From positions 1-64,000 of the forward strand of contig NZ_JACHWN010000004.1 of NCBI RefSeq assembly GCF_014191375.1: 64,000 nucleotides of DNA. The letters run 5' to 3'. The first letter of the stretch is position 1. Every line of letters starts with the position of its first letter. Below, piece after piece: positions 1 through 7,450 of the stretch. This stretch comes from Mesorhizobium sp. RMAD-H1 (GTDB lineage: Bacteria > Pseudomonadota > Alphaproteobacteria > Rhizobiales > Rhizobiaceae). Position numbers and translations under genes: made by a program. The notes under the pieces are model-generated. The model did not search any database. It saw only the letters and a program-made list of their open reading frames with translations, and was not told where the DNA came from.

Positions 1-155
1 TTGGATTCGGCGATGTTCGCCCCGATCCCGGCAAGCTCCGTCGTCACCGCAGCCACAATCCCCGGCTGATCCTCGCAGGAAAGCGTCAGGATGTAGGCGC
101 TGGCATGCTTCAGGGCGGTTTCGGTTCCCATGGCGGGATTCACGGAAAGGTTCAT
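1..155 (-). CDS. purU: Formyltetrahydrofolate deformylase, N-terminal part
   Basis: Partial: only about 51 codons are inside the window, reading leftward off the edge. The N-terminus has the ACT-domain pattern ILTLSCEDQPGIVAA followed by GANIAES, as in PurU. PurU hydrolyses 10-formyl-THF to formate plus THF in the cytoplasm. It follows the panB-like gene directly and is probably the last gene of the leftward mocDEF-like operon, so it may recycle a folate-bound C1 unit there. The ATG at 155 has GGAG about 10 nt upstream. An in-frame ATG at 164 overlapping the panB-like stop (ATGA) is an alternative. The catalytic formyltransferase-like domain is not visible, so another ACT-domain protein cannot be fully excluded. 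Confidence 0.82.
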   Translation of the reverse strand, partial: MNLSVNPAMGTETALKHASAYILTLSCEDQPGIVAAVTTELAGIGANIAES

Positions 156-160
156 CGGTC

Positions 161-961
161 TCATGCTCCGGCAAGATCGTTGAGAAAGCGGTCGAGTTCG
201 TCACGGGGAATCCGGACGACATGGCCCGGCCCGGGATAGACGCCCTTTTCGACATCGGCAACGAATTCCGCAAAGGCGGCGACGCGCTCCCGCTGCAGGC
301 GGTCATATTCGGCGGCGAAATTGCGGTAGACCTTGGCGTGGCGCGGATAATGGCGGCGATGCGCGCCGAGCACATCCTCGGCGAAGAGATATTGCGCGTC
401 GCAGCCCGCGCCGGCGCCCATCGAGATCATGAAAAGCGAGGTGCGAGCGGAAATGGCGGTTGCCACCTCGGAGGGCACGACCTCGATCTCGGCGGCGAAG
501 GCGCCCGCCTCCTCGAGCGCCCGCACCTGTTTCCAGACGCGGAACGCGCTTTCAGCCGTCTTGCCCACCGCCTTGAAGCCGCCCGTCCATGTGGCCCTGG
601 ATGGGATCAGCCCGACATGGCCGCAGACGGGGACGCCCTCCGCCCGGAGCGTGCGGATGGTGTCGAGCCCTGCCGCGCAATAGACGGCATCGGCGCCGGC
701 GCGAATCATGCGGAAGGCTTCGCCGAGGCATTCGTCCTTCGCCACATAGACGCTCTTCTCGCCGCCCGGCACGGCAAAGCAGGTCGGCGCTGCCTCGCGG
801 AACCGTGGGTCGGTCATCAGCTCCGGCGGCACCGAAAGCATCTCGACACCGGCCTTCTGCGCGGCCTCCGCCTCTTCCAGCGTGGTCACGCGCAGCATGG
901 TGAGCTGCTTCCTGCCTTTCAGCGCCAGAATATCGGCGACCGTCGGTCTTTTCGGCGACAT
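161..961 (-). CDS. Divergent PanB-fold protein (ketopantoate hydroxymethyltransferase-like)
   Basis: 266 aa, the normal PanB length. PanB transfers a hydroxymethyl group from methylene-THF to ketoisovalerate. Family landmarks are retained: CGHVGLIP (about residues 113-120), the GGFKAVGK loop, the segment holding the catalytic-base glutamate (AEIEVVP, E160), GAGAGCDAQ and the VEKGVYPGPGH C-terminus. By recalled alignment with E. coli PanB, the Mg2+ ligands D45, D84 and E114 and neighbouring K112 fall in VEMLSVPPEL (39-48), CFAVPGG (61-67) and AVYCAAG (92-98), where none is conserved. Normal ketopantoate synthesis is therefore unlikely. The start at 961 has a GGGAGG Shine-Dalgarno. It sits between the mocF-like gene (32 bp gap) and purU, suggesting a folate/C1-related role. 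Function unproven. Confidence 0.8.
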   Translation of the reverse strand: MSPKRPTVADILALKGRKQLTMLRVTTLEEAEAAQKAGVEMLSVPPELMTDPRFREAAPTCFAVPGGEKSVYVAKDECLGEAFRMIRAGADAVYCAAGLDTIRTLRAEGVPVCGHVGLIPSRATWTGGFKAVGKTAESAFRVWKQVRALEEAGAFAAEIEVVPSEVATAISARTSLFMISMGAGAGCDAQYLFAEDVLGAHRRHYPRHAKVYRNFAAEYDRLQRERVAAFAEFVADVEKGVYPGPGHVVRIPRDELDRFLNDLAGA

Positions 962-993
962 GCCGTTCCTCCCTTTCAATGGATTATGCCGGA

Positions 994-2226
994 TTATGCC
1001 GCGAGCAGCGTCTTGAGCCTGGTCGCCGGCGAGGCCAGATGCCGCGCGTCCGGCTTCGCGCCTCTGGCGATCAGCATTTCGGCCAGCCGGATGTCTCTGG
1101 CGACCGCCGTTCCCTGCCCGATACCGCTCGCCGCCACCAGCCTGCCGTCATCGGCGAGATGGAACAGGATGAAGGCATCCTCGCCCAGGTCACGGCGCAC
1201 GACATGCCCGCCCTCGTCGCAGAGCCCGGCGATCTGCAGCCCGAGATCGTACTGGTCGGACCAGAACCACGGCACGGCACTGTGCGGCGCGGCATGGCCG
1301 AGCATGTTCCGCGCGGCAAGCGTCCCCTGTTCCTGCGCGTTGCGCCAGGCTTCGAGCCGCATCCGTCTGCCGCCGTAAAGCGCAAGGGGAAACGAGCAGC
1401 AATCGCCGGCGGCGAAGATATCGGGATCACTTGTTCGCAGATATTCGTCGACCGCGATGCCGTTCTCGATGGCAAGCCCCGCGGAGCGCGCCAGATCGGT
1501 GGCGGGAGCCGCACCGATGCCGATGATCGCGAGATCGGCCTCCACGCGCCGGCCGCTCGCCAGGCGAAGGGTGACGCAGGCGCCACCCTCGGTCATATCG
1601 GCAATGCCGTCGCCTGTGACGAGCTCCACGCCCTCCGCGCGATGGCGGGCATCGATCACGGCGGCGATCTCCTGCGGCACGCCGCGCATCAGGATACGTG
1701 GCTGCGCCTCGATCAGCGTTACTTCCGCGCCGACCCGGCGCGCGGCAGCCGCGAGCTCCAGACCGATGAAGCCGCCGCCGATGATGGCGATGGATCGGCC
1801 GGGGCCGAGATGGCGGCGGATCGCCAGTGCGTCGTCGAAGGTGCGCAGGTAAGCCATGCGCGGCCCATGGGCAAAGGGCAGGCGGCGCGGTGTCGCGCCG
1901 GTCGCAATGAGCAGGCGTTCATAGGCAAGGCCGGTGCCATTGCCGAGTAGCACCCTGCGCGCATGGCGGTCTATGCCTGTTGCCGCCGTCTCCGGCATGA
2001 AATCGATACCATGCGCCGCAAGCCGCGCATGATCGGCAATGGTTTTTGCCTGCGGATCGTCCGCGGCCATCGCCTCCTTGGAGAGCGGCGGCCGCTCATA
2101 GGGCAGGTGACGCTCCGCGCCGACCAGCGTCACCGACCCGTCATAGCCCTGTTCGCGCAATGCGACGGCGGCGCGCGCGCCGCATTCGCCCGCGCCGATG
2201 ATGACCATTCCCGCACCCATCGCCAT
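994..2226 (-). CDS. mocF: FAD/NAD(P)H-dependent ferredoxin reductase, MocF-like
   Basis: 410 aa NADH:ferredoxin reductase of the Rieske-oxygenase type. It should pass electrons from NAD(P)H via FAD to the adjacent Rieske ferredoxin. The N-terminal dinucleotide motif is MVIIGAGECGARAA; a second Rossmann motif IAIIGGGFIGLELA lies near residue 150, and the FAD-binding segment DIFAAGDCCSF follows in the second half. The ATG at 2226 overlaps the mocE stop (ATGA), giving translational coupling; a longer open frame upstream runs through mocE and is not credible. The desaturase-Rieske-reductase trio matches mocDEF of rhizobial rhizopine catabolism. The symbol is by family and context. Confidence 0.88.
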   Translation of the reverse strand: MAMGAGMVIIGAGECGARAAVALREQGYDGSVTLVGAERHLPYERPPLSKEAMAADDPQAKTIADHARLAAHGIDFMPETAATGIDRHARRVLLGNGTGLAYERLLIATGATPRRLPFAHGPRMAYLRTFDDALAIRRHLGPGRSIAIIGGGFIGLELAAAARRVGAEVTLIEAQPRILMRGVPQEIAAVIDARHRAEGVELVTGDGIADMTEGGACVTLRLASGRRVEADLAIIGIGAAPATDLARSAGLAIENGIAVDEYLRTSDPDIFAAGDCCSFPLALYGGRRMRLEAWRNAQEQGTLAARNMLGHAAPHSAVPWFWSDQYDLGLQIAGLCDEGGHVVRRDLGEDAFILFHLADDGRLVAASGIGQGTAVARDIRLAEMLIARGAKPDARHLASPATRLKTLLAA

Positions 2227-2540
2227 CACCCGATTCCGATGAAGACCTTTCCGGCTTCCACTTTCACCGGATAGGTTCTGAGGTTGATACAGACCGGCGC
2301 GCCCTTGGCCTCGCCCGTCTTGTAGTTGAAGCGGCCATTGTGTTTCGGGCATTCGATGATCTCGTCCATCACGAGGCCATCCGCCAGATGCACCTGCTCA
2401 TGGGTGCACAGGCCGTCGGTTGCGAAAAATTCATCGTCCGGGCTGCGATAGATGGCGAATGTCCGTCCGTCATGATCGAAGCGGATGACGTCTTCTTCGT
2501 CGATCTCGTCCGCCGCGCAGGCTTCGATCCAGTTGCTCAT
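2226..2540 (-). CDS. mocE: Rieske [2Fe-2S] ferredoxin, MocE-like
   Basis: 104 aa soluble Rieske ferredoxin. The cluster ligands are visible as C45-x-H47 and C64-x2-H67 (CTH and CPKH motifs). Single-domain proteins of this size shuttle electrons from a reductase to an oxygenase. It lies between the membrane oxygenase and the reductase genes, overlapping the latter by ATGA, so the three probably form one electron-transfer chain. In rhizobia the equivalent MocE takes part in removing the O-methyl group of 3-O-methyl-scyllo-inosamine. The substrate here is not proven. Confidence 0.92.
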   Translation of the reverse strand: MSNWIEACAADEIDEEDVIRFDHDGRTFAIYRSPDDEFFATDGLCTHEQVHLADGLVMDEIIECPKHNGRFNYKTGEAKGAPVCINLRTYPVKVEAGKVFIGIG

Positions 2541-2579
2541 TTCTTTCCTCCCATGCTTCTGGAAAGCGATGCCGATCGG

Positions 2580-3671
2580 CTATTCCGCAGCCTGAGCAAT
2601 GGCATCGCTGTGGAACTCCTCCCGGTAGGGCTTGGCCGTCGGCGGCAATTCGCGCTTGAGGAAATAATCCTCGTTGCGCAACTGCCGGATGAAGGCCGGG
2701 ATCATCTCGCGATAGCCATCGAGAATCGATGTGTTCGGCGCCGGCAGATCGTGCCTGATCGCTTCATGCAGCTTCGGCAGCGCATGATAGGGCACCATCG
2801 GGAACATGTGGTGCTCCACATGATAGTTCATGTTCCAGTAGATGAAGCGGCTGACCGGGTTCATATAGACCGTGCGGCTGTTGAGCCGGTGGTCGGTGAC
2901 ATTGTCGGCAAGCCCGCCATGCTGCAGAAGCCCCGTCAGCACGTGGTGCCAGGCGCCGTAGAGCCGGGGCAGGCCGATCAGCATCAGCGGCAGGATCGAT
3001 CCCAGATGGAGGGCGAGCGCGATTGTTGCCGCATAGATCGCCACCCAGATGCGGGCGATCCGCACCACCTTGTGCTGCTCCTGCTCGGGGATGAAGGTCT
3101 TCTCCTCCGCGCTGACATTGCCGCAGGCATTGCGCAGCATGTCGCCGATGGCATGCCAGGCGTCGAGGAGGCCGAAGAAATTGAGGATGAGGCGGAGAAG
3201 ATCCGGCGGCCGCATCACCGCGATTTCCGGATCGCGCCCGACGATGATGGTGTCGGTATGGTGCCGGGCATGGCTCCAGCGCCAGGTGACGGGATTGCGC
3301 ACCATCATGAAGGAGGCGATCTGGTAGACCGCGTCGTTCATCCAGCGCGTCTTGAACGCCGTGCCGTGCCCACATTCGTGCCAGCGCGAATCCGCCGCCG
3401 AGCCGTAGAGCACGCCATAGGCGAGGAAGAAGGGAACGCACCACCAGCTGCCCCAGAAAGCGATGCCGAGCCCGCCGAAGAGGATCATGCAGCCGAGCCA
3501 GATGGTCGTGTCGCGGATCGCCGGCCCGTCGCTGCGCTTCATCAGTTCCTTCATCTGCTTGCGCGGGACGTCGGTGTGATACCATTCGGCGGCGGCAAGC
3601 CCGTTTGCCACGGCGGCCTGCGCGTCACGTCCGATCAGGCTGTAGTCGCGTCTCGTCGGTATGGCATTCAT
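2580..3671 (-). CDS. mocD: Membrane di-iron oxygenase of the fatty-acid desaturase family, MocD-like
   Basis: 363 aa integral membrane di-iron oxygenase. Three histidine boxes are intact: HECGH (98-102), HARHH (134-138) and HVEHH (284-288). Hydrophobic segments lie around 57-95 and 205-240. The ATG at 3671 is preceded by GAGGAGG at 5 nt; an upstream in-frame ATG at 3710 lacks such a site. It is the first gene of the leftward operon and diverges from a LacI regulator. With its own Rieske ferredoxin and reductase downstream, and a cyclitol isomerase and sugar importer nearby, an O-demethylase/hydroxylase on a cyclitol methyl ether fits better than lipid desaturation. A fatty-acid substrate remains the alternative. 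Confidence 0.9.
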   Translation of the reverse strand: MNAIPTRRDYSLIGRDAQAAVANGLAAAEWYHTDVPRKQMKELMKRSDGPAIRDTTIWLGCMILFGGLGIAFWGSWWCVPFFLAYGVLYGSAADSRWHECGHGTAFKTRWMNDAVYQIASFMMVRNPVTWRWSHARHHTDTIIVGRDPEIAVMRPPDLLRLILNFFGLLDAWHAIGDMLRNACGNVSAEEKTFIPEQEQHKVVRIARIWVAIYAATIALALHLGSILPLMLIGLPRLYGAWHHVLTGLLQHGGLADNVTDHRLNSRTVYMNPVSRFIYWNMNYHVEHHMFPMVPYHALPKLHEAIRHDLPAPNTSILDGYREMIPAFIRQLRNEDYFLKRELPPTAKPYREEFHSDAIAQAAE

Positions 3672-3722
3672 GAGAGCCTCCTCTCTCTGCATTTCCAGCC
3701 GGCAGAACATTATCCCGGGTGG

Positions 3723-3758
3723 TTGACGGCCTCAACGAAGCGATGATATTTTCTATCA
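3723..3758 (+). promoter_or_regulatory. Candidate promoter and operator between mocD-like and lacI-type genes
   Basis: The 142-bp divergent gap is AT-rich in its middle. A possible sigma-70 promoter for the regulator reads TTGACG (3723-3728), 16 bp, GATATT (3745-3750). A perfect inverted repeat TGATA-N5-TATCA (3744-3758) covers that -10 box, as an autoregulatory LacI-family operator would. Sequence-based only. Confidence 0.4.
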
Positions 3759-3813
3759 CAAAGCATCATTTCAGCCTTGCAATTTTGATGTATTCTTCTC
3801 ATGGGAGAGCCCA

Positions 3814-4851
3814 ATGGCGAAGCGCCCGACCATTGCCGATCTGGCTGCCGAGGCCGGCGTCAGCGTCGCGACGGTCGACCGGGTGCTCAATGGCCGGCTG
3901 CCGGTGCGCGAGGAGACGGCGCGCCGCGTCTATGAGGCGGCCAACGCCATCGGCTATCACGCGGCGGGGCTGATCCGGCACAGGCTGCAGCAGGATCTGC
4001 CGCATCATCATCTGGGCTTTATCCTGCAGCGGCCCGACCAGCCCTTTTATCAGGCGTTCGCGCGCGAATTGAAAAGCGCGGTCGAGACCGCGCAAGGCTT
4101 TCGCGGCACCGCCCATATCGATCATTTCGTCACGCGTACCCCGGCGGAGATTGCGTCCAAGCTCAAGGAGGTGGCCGCCCGTTGCCGGGCCGTCGCCATG
4201 GTTGCCGTCGATCACCCCACCATCACCGCGGCGGTCGCTGACCTCAGGGAGAAAGGCATTCCGGTCTTCTCGCTGCTCTCCGATTTCGCTTCCGGTGCGC
4301 GCGAGAGCTATATCGGCCTCGACAACCGCAAGGTCGGGCGCACGGCGGCCTGGATGATCGCCAAGGCGGCGAAAAAACCGGGAAAGGTGGCGATTTTCGT
4401 CGGTAGCCACCGCTTTCATGGCCATGAGCTGCGCGAGATTGGCTTCCGTACCTATTTCCGCGAGCATGCGCCGGAGTTCGAGGTCATCGACACGCTCGTC
4501 AATCTGGATGACCATCACATTGCGCAGGAGGCGAGCTTCGATCTTCTGCAGCGCTATCCCGATCTTGCCGGGCTCTATCTCGCCGGTGGCGGCATGGAGG
4601 GTGCGATCGCCGCGCTGCGCGAGGAAGGGCTTGCGCGCGCCAGCAGCCTCGTCACCGTCTGCAACGAGATAACGCCGGACAGCCGCGCCGCCCTCGCCGA
4701 GGGCCTCATCACGCTGGTGATCGCCACGCCCCTCGAGCGGCTTTCACGTGAGCTTGTCGCCCAGATGGGCCATGCGATCGAAACCGGCGGAACCGGTACG
4801 CCGGGGCAGATCTTCCTTCCCTTCGACATGCATATTTCCGAGACGATCTGA
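3814..4851 (+). CDS. LacI-family transcriptional regulator
   Basis: 345 aa. The N-terminal helix-turn-helix (about residues 5-25, TIADLAAEAGVSVATVDRVL) and hinge are followed by a periplasmic-binding-protein-like effector domain. The AUG has GGGAGAG upstream. Divergent from the mocD-like gene and upstream of the cyclitol isomerase and ABC importer genes, so it most likely represses the cluster and is released by the imported sugar or cyclitol. Classic rhizopine clusters use a GntR/MocR-type regulator instead, so this is a different control arrangement. Inverted repeats at 3744-3758 and 4862-4900 are candidate binding sites. Confidence 0.93.
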   Translation: MAKRPTIADLAAEAGVSVATVDRVLNGRLPVREETARRVYEAANAIGYHAAGLIRHRLQQDLPHHHLGFILQRPDQPFYQAFARELKSAVETAQGFRGTAHIDHFVTRTPAEIASKLKEVAARCRAVAMVAVDHPTITAAVADLREKGIPVFSLLSDFASGARESYIGLDNRKVGRTAAWMIAKAAKKPGKVAIFVGSHRFHGHELREIGFRTYFREHAPEFEVIDTLVNLDDHHIAQEASFDLLQRYPDLAGLYLAGGGMEGAIAALREEGLARASSLVTVCNEITPDSRAALAEGLITLVIATPLERLSRELVAQMGHAIETGGTGTPGQIFLPFDMHISETI

Positions 4852-4861
4852 TCCTTCTTGT

Positions 4862-4907
4862 CTGATGGAAATCCATCAGTCCCGAACGGCATTCCATCAG
4901 CCCTGAT
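4862..4907. promoter_or_regulatory. Inverted-repeat cluster, candidate LacI-type operator
   Basis: Just after the lacI-type stop lies the palindrome CTGATGGAAATCCATCAG (4862-4879). A third copy of its half-site TCCATCAG occurs at 4893-4900 and is followed by CTGAT. There is no T-run, so an operator for the downstream isomerase gene is more likely than a terminator. The outer TGAT...ATCA arrangement resembles the repeat at 3744-3758. Confidence 0.45.
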
Positions 4908-4981
4908 AGGTTCTGGATTCGTGATCCCGCATCCAGATTGACTTTGCGCGAGGCCTGGCACTGGATTGAGGCATCTGCATT

Positions 4982-5003
4982 GGCGCCGCTCGTGGGCGGC
5001 GCC
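4982..5003 (+). other. Strong hairpin in the leader of the isomerase gene
   Basis: GGCGCCGC (4982-4989) pairs perfectly with GCGGCGCC (4996-5003) across a 6-nt loop, 11 nt before the Shine-Dalgarno of the next gene. It could influence transcript stability or translation; no T-run follows. Confidence 0.4.
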
Positions 5004-5027
5004 CGACTGGCTTTGGGAGGATGAGAG

Positions 5028-5882
5028 ATGACTGATCGCAGCGCTTCGCCGCGTTTCGCTTTGAACCACATGACTGTGCCCGGATTGGACATGGCCGGGC
5101 TTTTCGGCCTTGCCCGGCGGCTCGGCATGAACGAGGTGGAGATCCGCAATGATCTCTCGGAGAACGGCTCGCCGGCAAAGGGCGATATCCGTGCCGTGCC
5201 CGCCGGGGAAGCGCGCCGCCTGGCCGAAGAGAGCGGCATCGCCATCATCTCGATCAACGCCTTGCAGCGCTTCAACGCGTGGACGCCGGAACGCGCCGCC
5301 GAGGCCGTCGAGCTTGCCGACTATGCCAGGGCGAGCGGCGCCCGGGCGCTGGTGCTGGTTCCCGTCAATGACGGCACCGGCCAGGCGGATGGCGAGCGCC
5401 AGCGCAACCTGCGCGAGGCATTGACGGCCTTGAAGCCGATCCTGGCGGAACGCAGGCTCACAGGGCTGGTCGAGCCGCTCGGTTTCGAGATCTGCTCGCT
5501 GCGCTCCAAGCGTGAGGCGGCTGATGCCATTGCCGATATCGCGGGAGAGAATGTTTTCCGCCTGGTGCACGACACCTTCCACCATATGCTCGCGGGCGAG
5601 GACGCCTTCTTTCCCGGACTGACCGGTCTCGTCCATATCTCAGGCGTGGCCGATCCGGCGCTGGCCTATCCGGAGATGCGCGACGCCCATCGCGTTCTGG
5701 TCGATGAAAGGGATCGTCTCGGCAATGCCGGCCAGATCCGGACGCTGCTCGAGGGCGGCTATGACGGTCCCCTGTCTTTCGAGCCTTTCGCGCAGGAGGT
5801 GCATGATTTTCAGGAACCCGAGCGCGAAATCGCCGCCAGCATGGCCTTCATCCGCCATGCATTCGCAAAAGCGGCCGCTTGA
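5028..5882 (+). CDS. TIM-barrel sugar isomerase/epimerase, IolI/MocC-like
   Basis: 284 aa, AP-endonuclease-2/xylose-isomerase-like TIM barrel. The stretches FALNHMTVPG, EVEIRNDLSEN and ISINALQRFNAWTPERA resemble rhizobial IolI (2-keto-myo-inositol isomerase) and MocC. Candidate metal ligands are E157 in LVEPLGFE, D189 and H191-H192 in VHDTFHH, and E259 in SFEPFAQEV. IolI interconverts inososes of the myo- and chiro-series, which would suit demethylated pinitol-type compounds. GGGAGG lies 7 nt before the ATG. A strong terminator follows, so it may be the end of a lacI-isomerase unit. Exact substrate unknown. Confidence 0.85.
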   Translation: MTDRSASPRFALNHMTVPGLDMAGLFGLARRLGMNEVEIRNDLSENGSPAKGDIRAVPAGEARRLAEESGIAIISINALQRFNAWTPERAAEAVELADYARASGARALVLVPVNDGTGQADGERQRNLREALTALKPILAERRLTGLVEPLGFEICSLRSKREAADAIADIAGENVFRLVHDTFHHMLAGEDAFFPGLTGLVHISGVADPALAYPEMRDAHRVLVDERDRLGNAGQIRTLLEGGYDGPLSFEPFAQEVHDFQEPEREIAASMAFIRHAFAKAAA

Positions 5883-5903
5883 ACCGATCCCAGGCAAACC
5901 CAG

Positions 5904-5945
5904 ATGCCGCCGCACCGGAGATGGCTCTGGTGCGGCGGCATTTTT
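5904..5945 (+). terminator. Rho-independent terminator after the isomerase gene
   Basis: ATGCCGCCGCACC (5904-5916) pairs with GGTGCGGCGGCAT (5929-5941), continuing inward through G-U and GAG/CTC to an ATGG loop, about 17 bp in all. The stem runs straight into TTTTT. It separates the isomerase gene from the ABC importer operon. Confidence 0.9.
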
Positions 5946-6308
5946 ATCGGTTTGCGCCGCTTGCCGCCAATTGCGGAATTGACGGCGCGCAAATAAAATG
6001 GAATAAATATTTCACTAAATCGAAAAACGGTCCATTCATTCCGTTTTGCTGATGAGTGACCGCGGTCGCGAGGAAGCGGGAAGCGTTGGGAGTGCTTCCA
6101 CTCCAGCAAGTCCAGGAAAGCGCATGAGCCGCTTTTCGGGAAAGCAGGAGCTGTTTTCCTTCGGGCCTGCGGAAAAGCCAAAGACCGGAGCGTCTCCGGT
6201 TTCAGGGCCGAGCCGCTCTGACGGAGGAATGGCCAAGAATTCCCCTGGGAGGGGGAGTTTCCGGATAAGGGGGTGCAGCCGGGCACCGATAAGTGGAGGA
6301 GAAGCGAA
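5946..6308 (+). promoter_or_regulatory. Non-coding region before the ABC importer, candidate promoter and operator
   Basis: No gene is seen in these 363 bp. A possible promoter is TTGACG (5979-5984), 17 bp, AATAAA (6002-6007). Just downstream, AAAACGG (6024-6030) and CCGTTTT (6041-6047) form a perfect inverted repeat with a 10-bp spacer, a good operator candidate. The remainder includes a palindromic repeat remnant (6106-6145) and the GGAGGAG ribosome site before the binding-protein gene. Confidence 0.45.
6106..6145. repeat. Diverged copy of a palindromic intergenic repeat
   Basis: Begins GCAAGTCCAGGAAAG and continues to GCTTTTCGGG, closely resembling the element at 27346-27390. The two copies share the GCAAGTCCAGGAAA head and the TTTTC core, and both lie in non-coding gaps of transport operons. 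Confidence 0.5.
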
Positions 6309-7235
6309 ATGAAGAAATTTCTTTTGGCCGCGGCCGTTTCGGCGCTGATGACGGGCTCGGCGCTCGCCGAGAATATCGGCGTGTCGATGGCGCTGTTCGA
6401 CGACAACTTCCTGACCGTTCTGCGCAATGGCATGCAGGACTATGCCAAGACCAAGGACGGGGTCAATCTCCAGGTCGAGGACGCGCAGAATGACGTTTCC
6501 AAGCAGTTGAGCCAGATCCAGAACTTCATCGCCCAGGGCGTGGATGCGATCGTCGTCAATCCGGTCGATACCGATGCCACGCCGAAAATGACCAAGCTTG
6601 CGGTCGAGGCCGGTGTCCCGCTCGTCTATGTCAACCGCATGCCGGCGGATAAGGAACTGCCCGAGAAGGTCTCCTTCGTCGGCTCGAACGAGGTCGATTC
6701 CGGCACGCTGCAGATGAAGGAAGTCTGCCGTCTGATGGGTGGGAAAGGCGATATCGTCGTGCTCATGGGCGAGTTGTCCAACCAGGCGGCGCGCCAGCGC
6801 ACGCAGGATATCGAGGATGTGATCGCCACCGACGAGTGCAAGGACATCAAGATACTGGACAAGCAGACCGGTAATTGGCAGCGCACGCTCGGCACCGATC
6901 TGGTGACCAACTGGATCAGCGCCGGCCTGAAGCCCAATGCCATCGTCTCCAACAATGACGAAATGGCGATCGGCGCCATCCAGGCCCTGAAGGCATCGGG
7001 CATTTCGACCAAGGACGTGATCGTCGCCGGCATCGACGCGACGCAGGACGCGCTGGCGGCCATGAAGGCGGGCGACCTGCGCGTCACCGTTTTCCAGAAC
7101 GCCGCCGCTCAAGGGTCGGGCGCTATCGATACCGCGCTGAAGCTCGCCAAGGGTGAAAAGGTGGAATCCATGGTCTGGGTGCCGTTCGAACTGGTGACGC
7201 CTGAGAACATGGACCAGTACATGGCGAAGAACTGA
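6309..7235 (+). CDS. Periplasmic sugar-binding protein of an ABC importer (MocB/RbsB type)
   Basis: 308 aa. A signal peptide begins MKKFLLAAAVSALM and is cleaved after SALA. A type-I periplasmic-binding fold of the ribose/galactose/cyclitol class follows (NIGVSMALFDDNFLTVL, IVVNPVDTDATP, VSNNDEMAIGAIQALK, GIDATQDALAAMKAG). The start at 6309 follows GGAGGAG; an upstream in-frame ATG would add residues before the signal peptide. It captures the substrate for the ATPase and permease encoded next. Next to an IolI/MocC-like isomerase and mocDEF-like genes, it could bind a methylated cyclitol or inosamine. Ligand not proven. Confidence 0.92.
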   Translation: MKKFLLAAAVSALMTGSALAENIGVSMALFDDNFLTVLRNGMQDYAKTKDGVNLQVEDAQNDVSKQLSQIQNFIAQGVDAIVVNPVDTDATPKMTKLAVEAGVPLVYVNRMPADKELPEKVSFVGSNEVDSGTLQMKEVCRLMGGKGDIVVLMGELSNQAARQRTQDIEDVIATDECKDIKILDKQTGNWQRTLGTDLVTNWISAGLKPNAIVSNNDEMAIGAIQALKASGISTKDVIVAGIDATQDALAAMKAGDLRVTVFQNAAAQGSGAIDTALKLAKGEKVESMVWVPFELVTPENMDQYMAKN

Positions 7236-7317
7236 CCTTGCCGAATGGAGCCGGCATCCATGGGTGTCCCTCATCTGCCGGCTGGGGTCGAGCCGCGGGT
7301 CTCGGCCTCCGCACATG

Positions 7318-7403
7318 GGGAGAGGAAGATATGGAGACGCCCATCTCCTCTCCCTGTCCTTCAGCTTGAGTCTGCCGGATGGCCGGAGGAGGACGGGGAG
7401 AGG
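7318..7403. repeat. Palindromic element between binding-protein and ATPase genes
   Basis: GGGAGAGGA (7318-7326) and TCCTCTCCC (7346-7354) form one hairpin. CTCTCCCTGTCCT from 7349 and AGGACGGGGAGAG from about 7391 form a second, overlapping pairing with one mismatch. This mosaic type of intergenic repeat is typical of Phyllobacteriaceae-like genomes. Its place just after the binding-protein gene could stabilise that message relative to the ATPase and permease. Confidence 0.5.
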
Positions 7404-7450
7404 GTGAAGGCCGGAGACGAGCAATCGGTCCGAAAAAGGGAGGAAGCGGA

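Noticed and set aside
221-1378. Long plus-strand open frames opposite the panB-like and mocF-like genes
   Set aside because: GC-rich third positions keep the antisense frame open; the proteins are Arg/Ala/His-rich, resemble no family and have no ribosome sites.
2227-2352. N-terminal extension of the mocF-like reductase
   Set aside because: It would lie inside mocE in another frame; the ATGA overlap at 2226 gives a normal Rossmann start.
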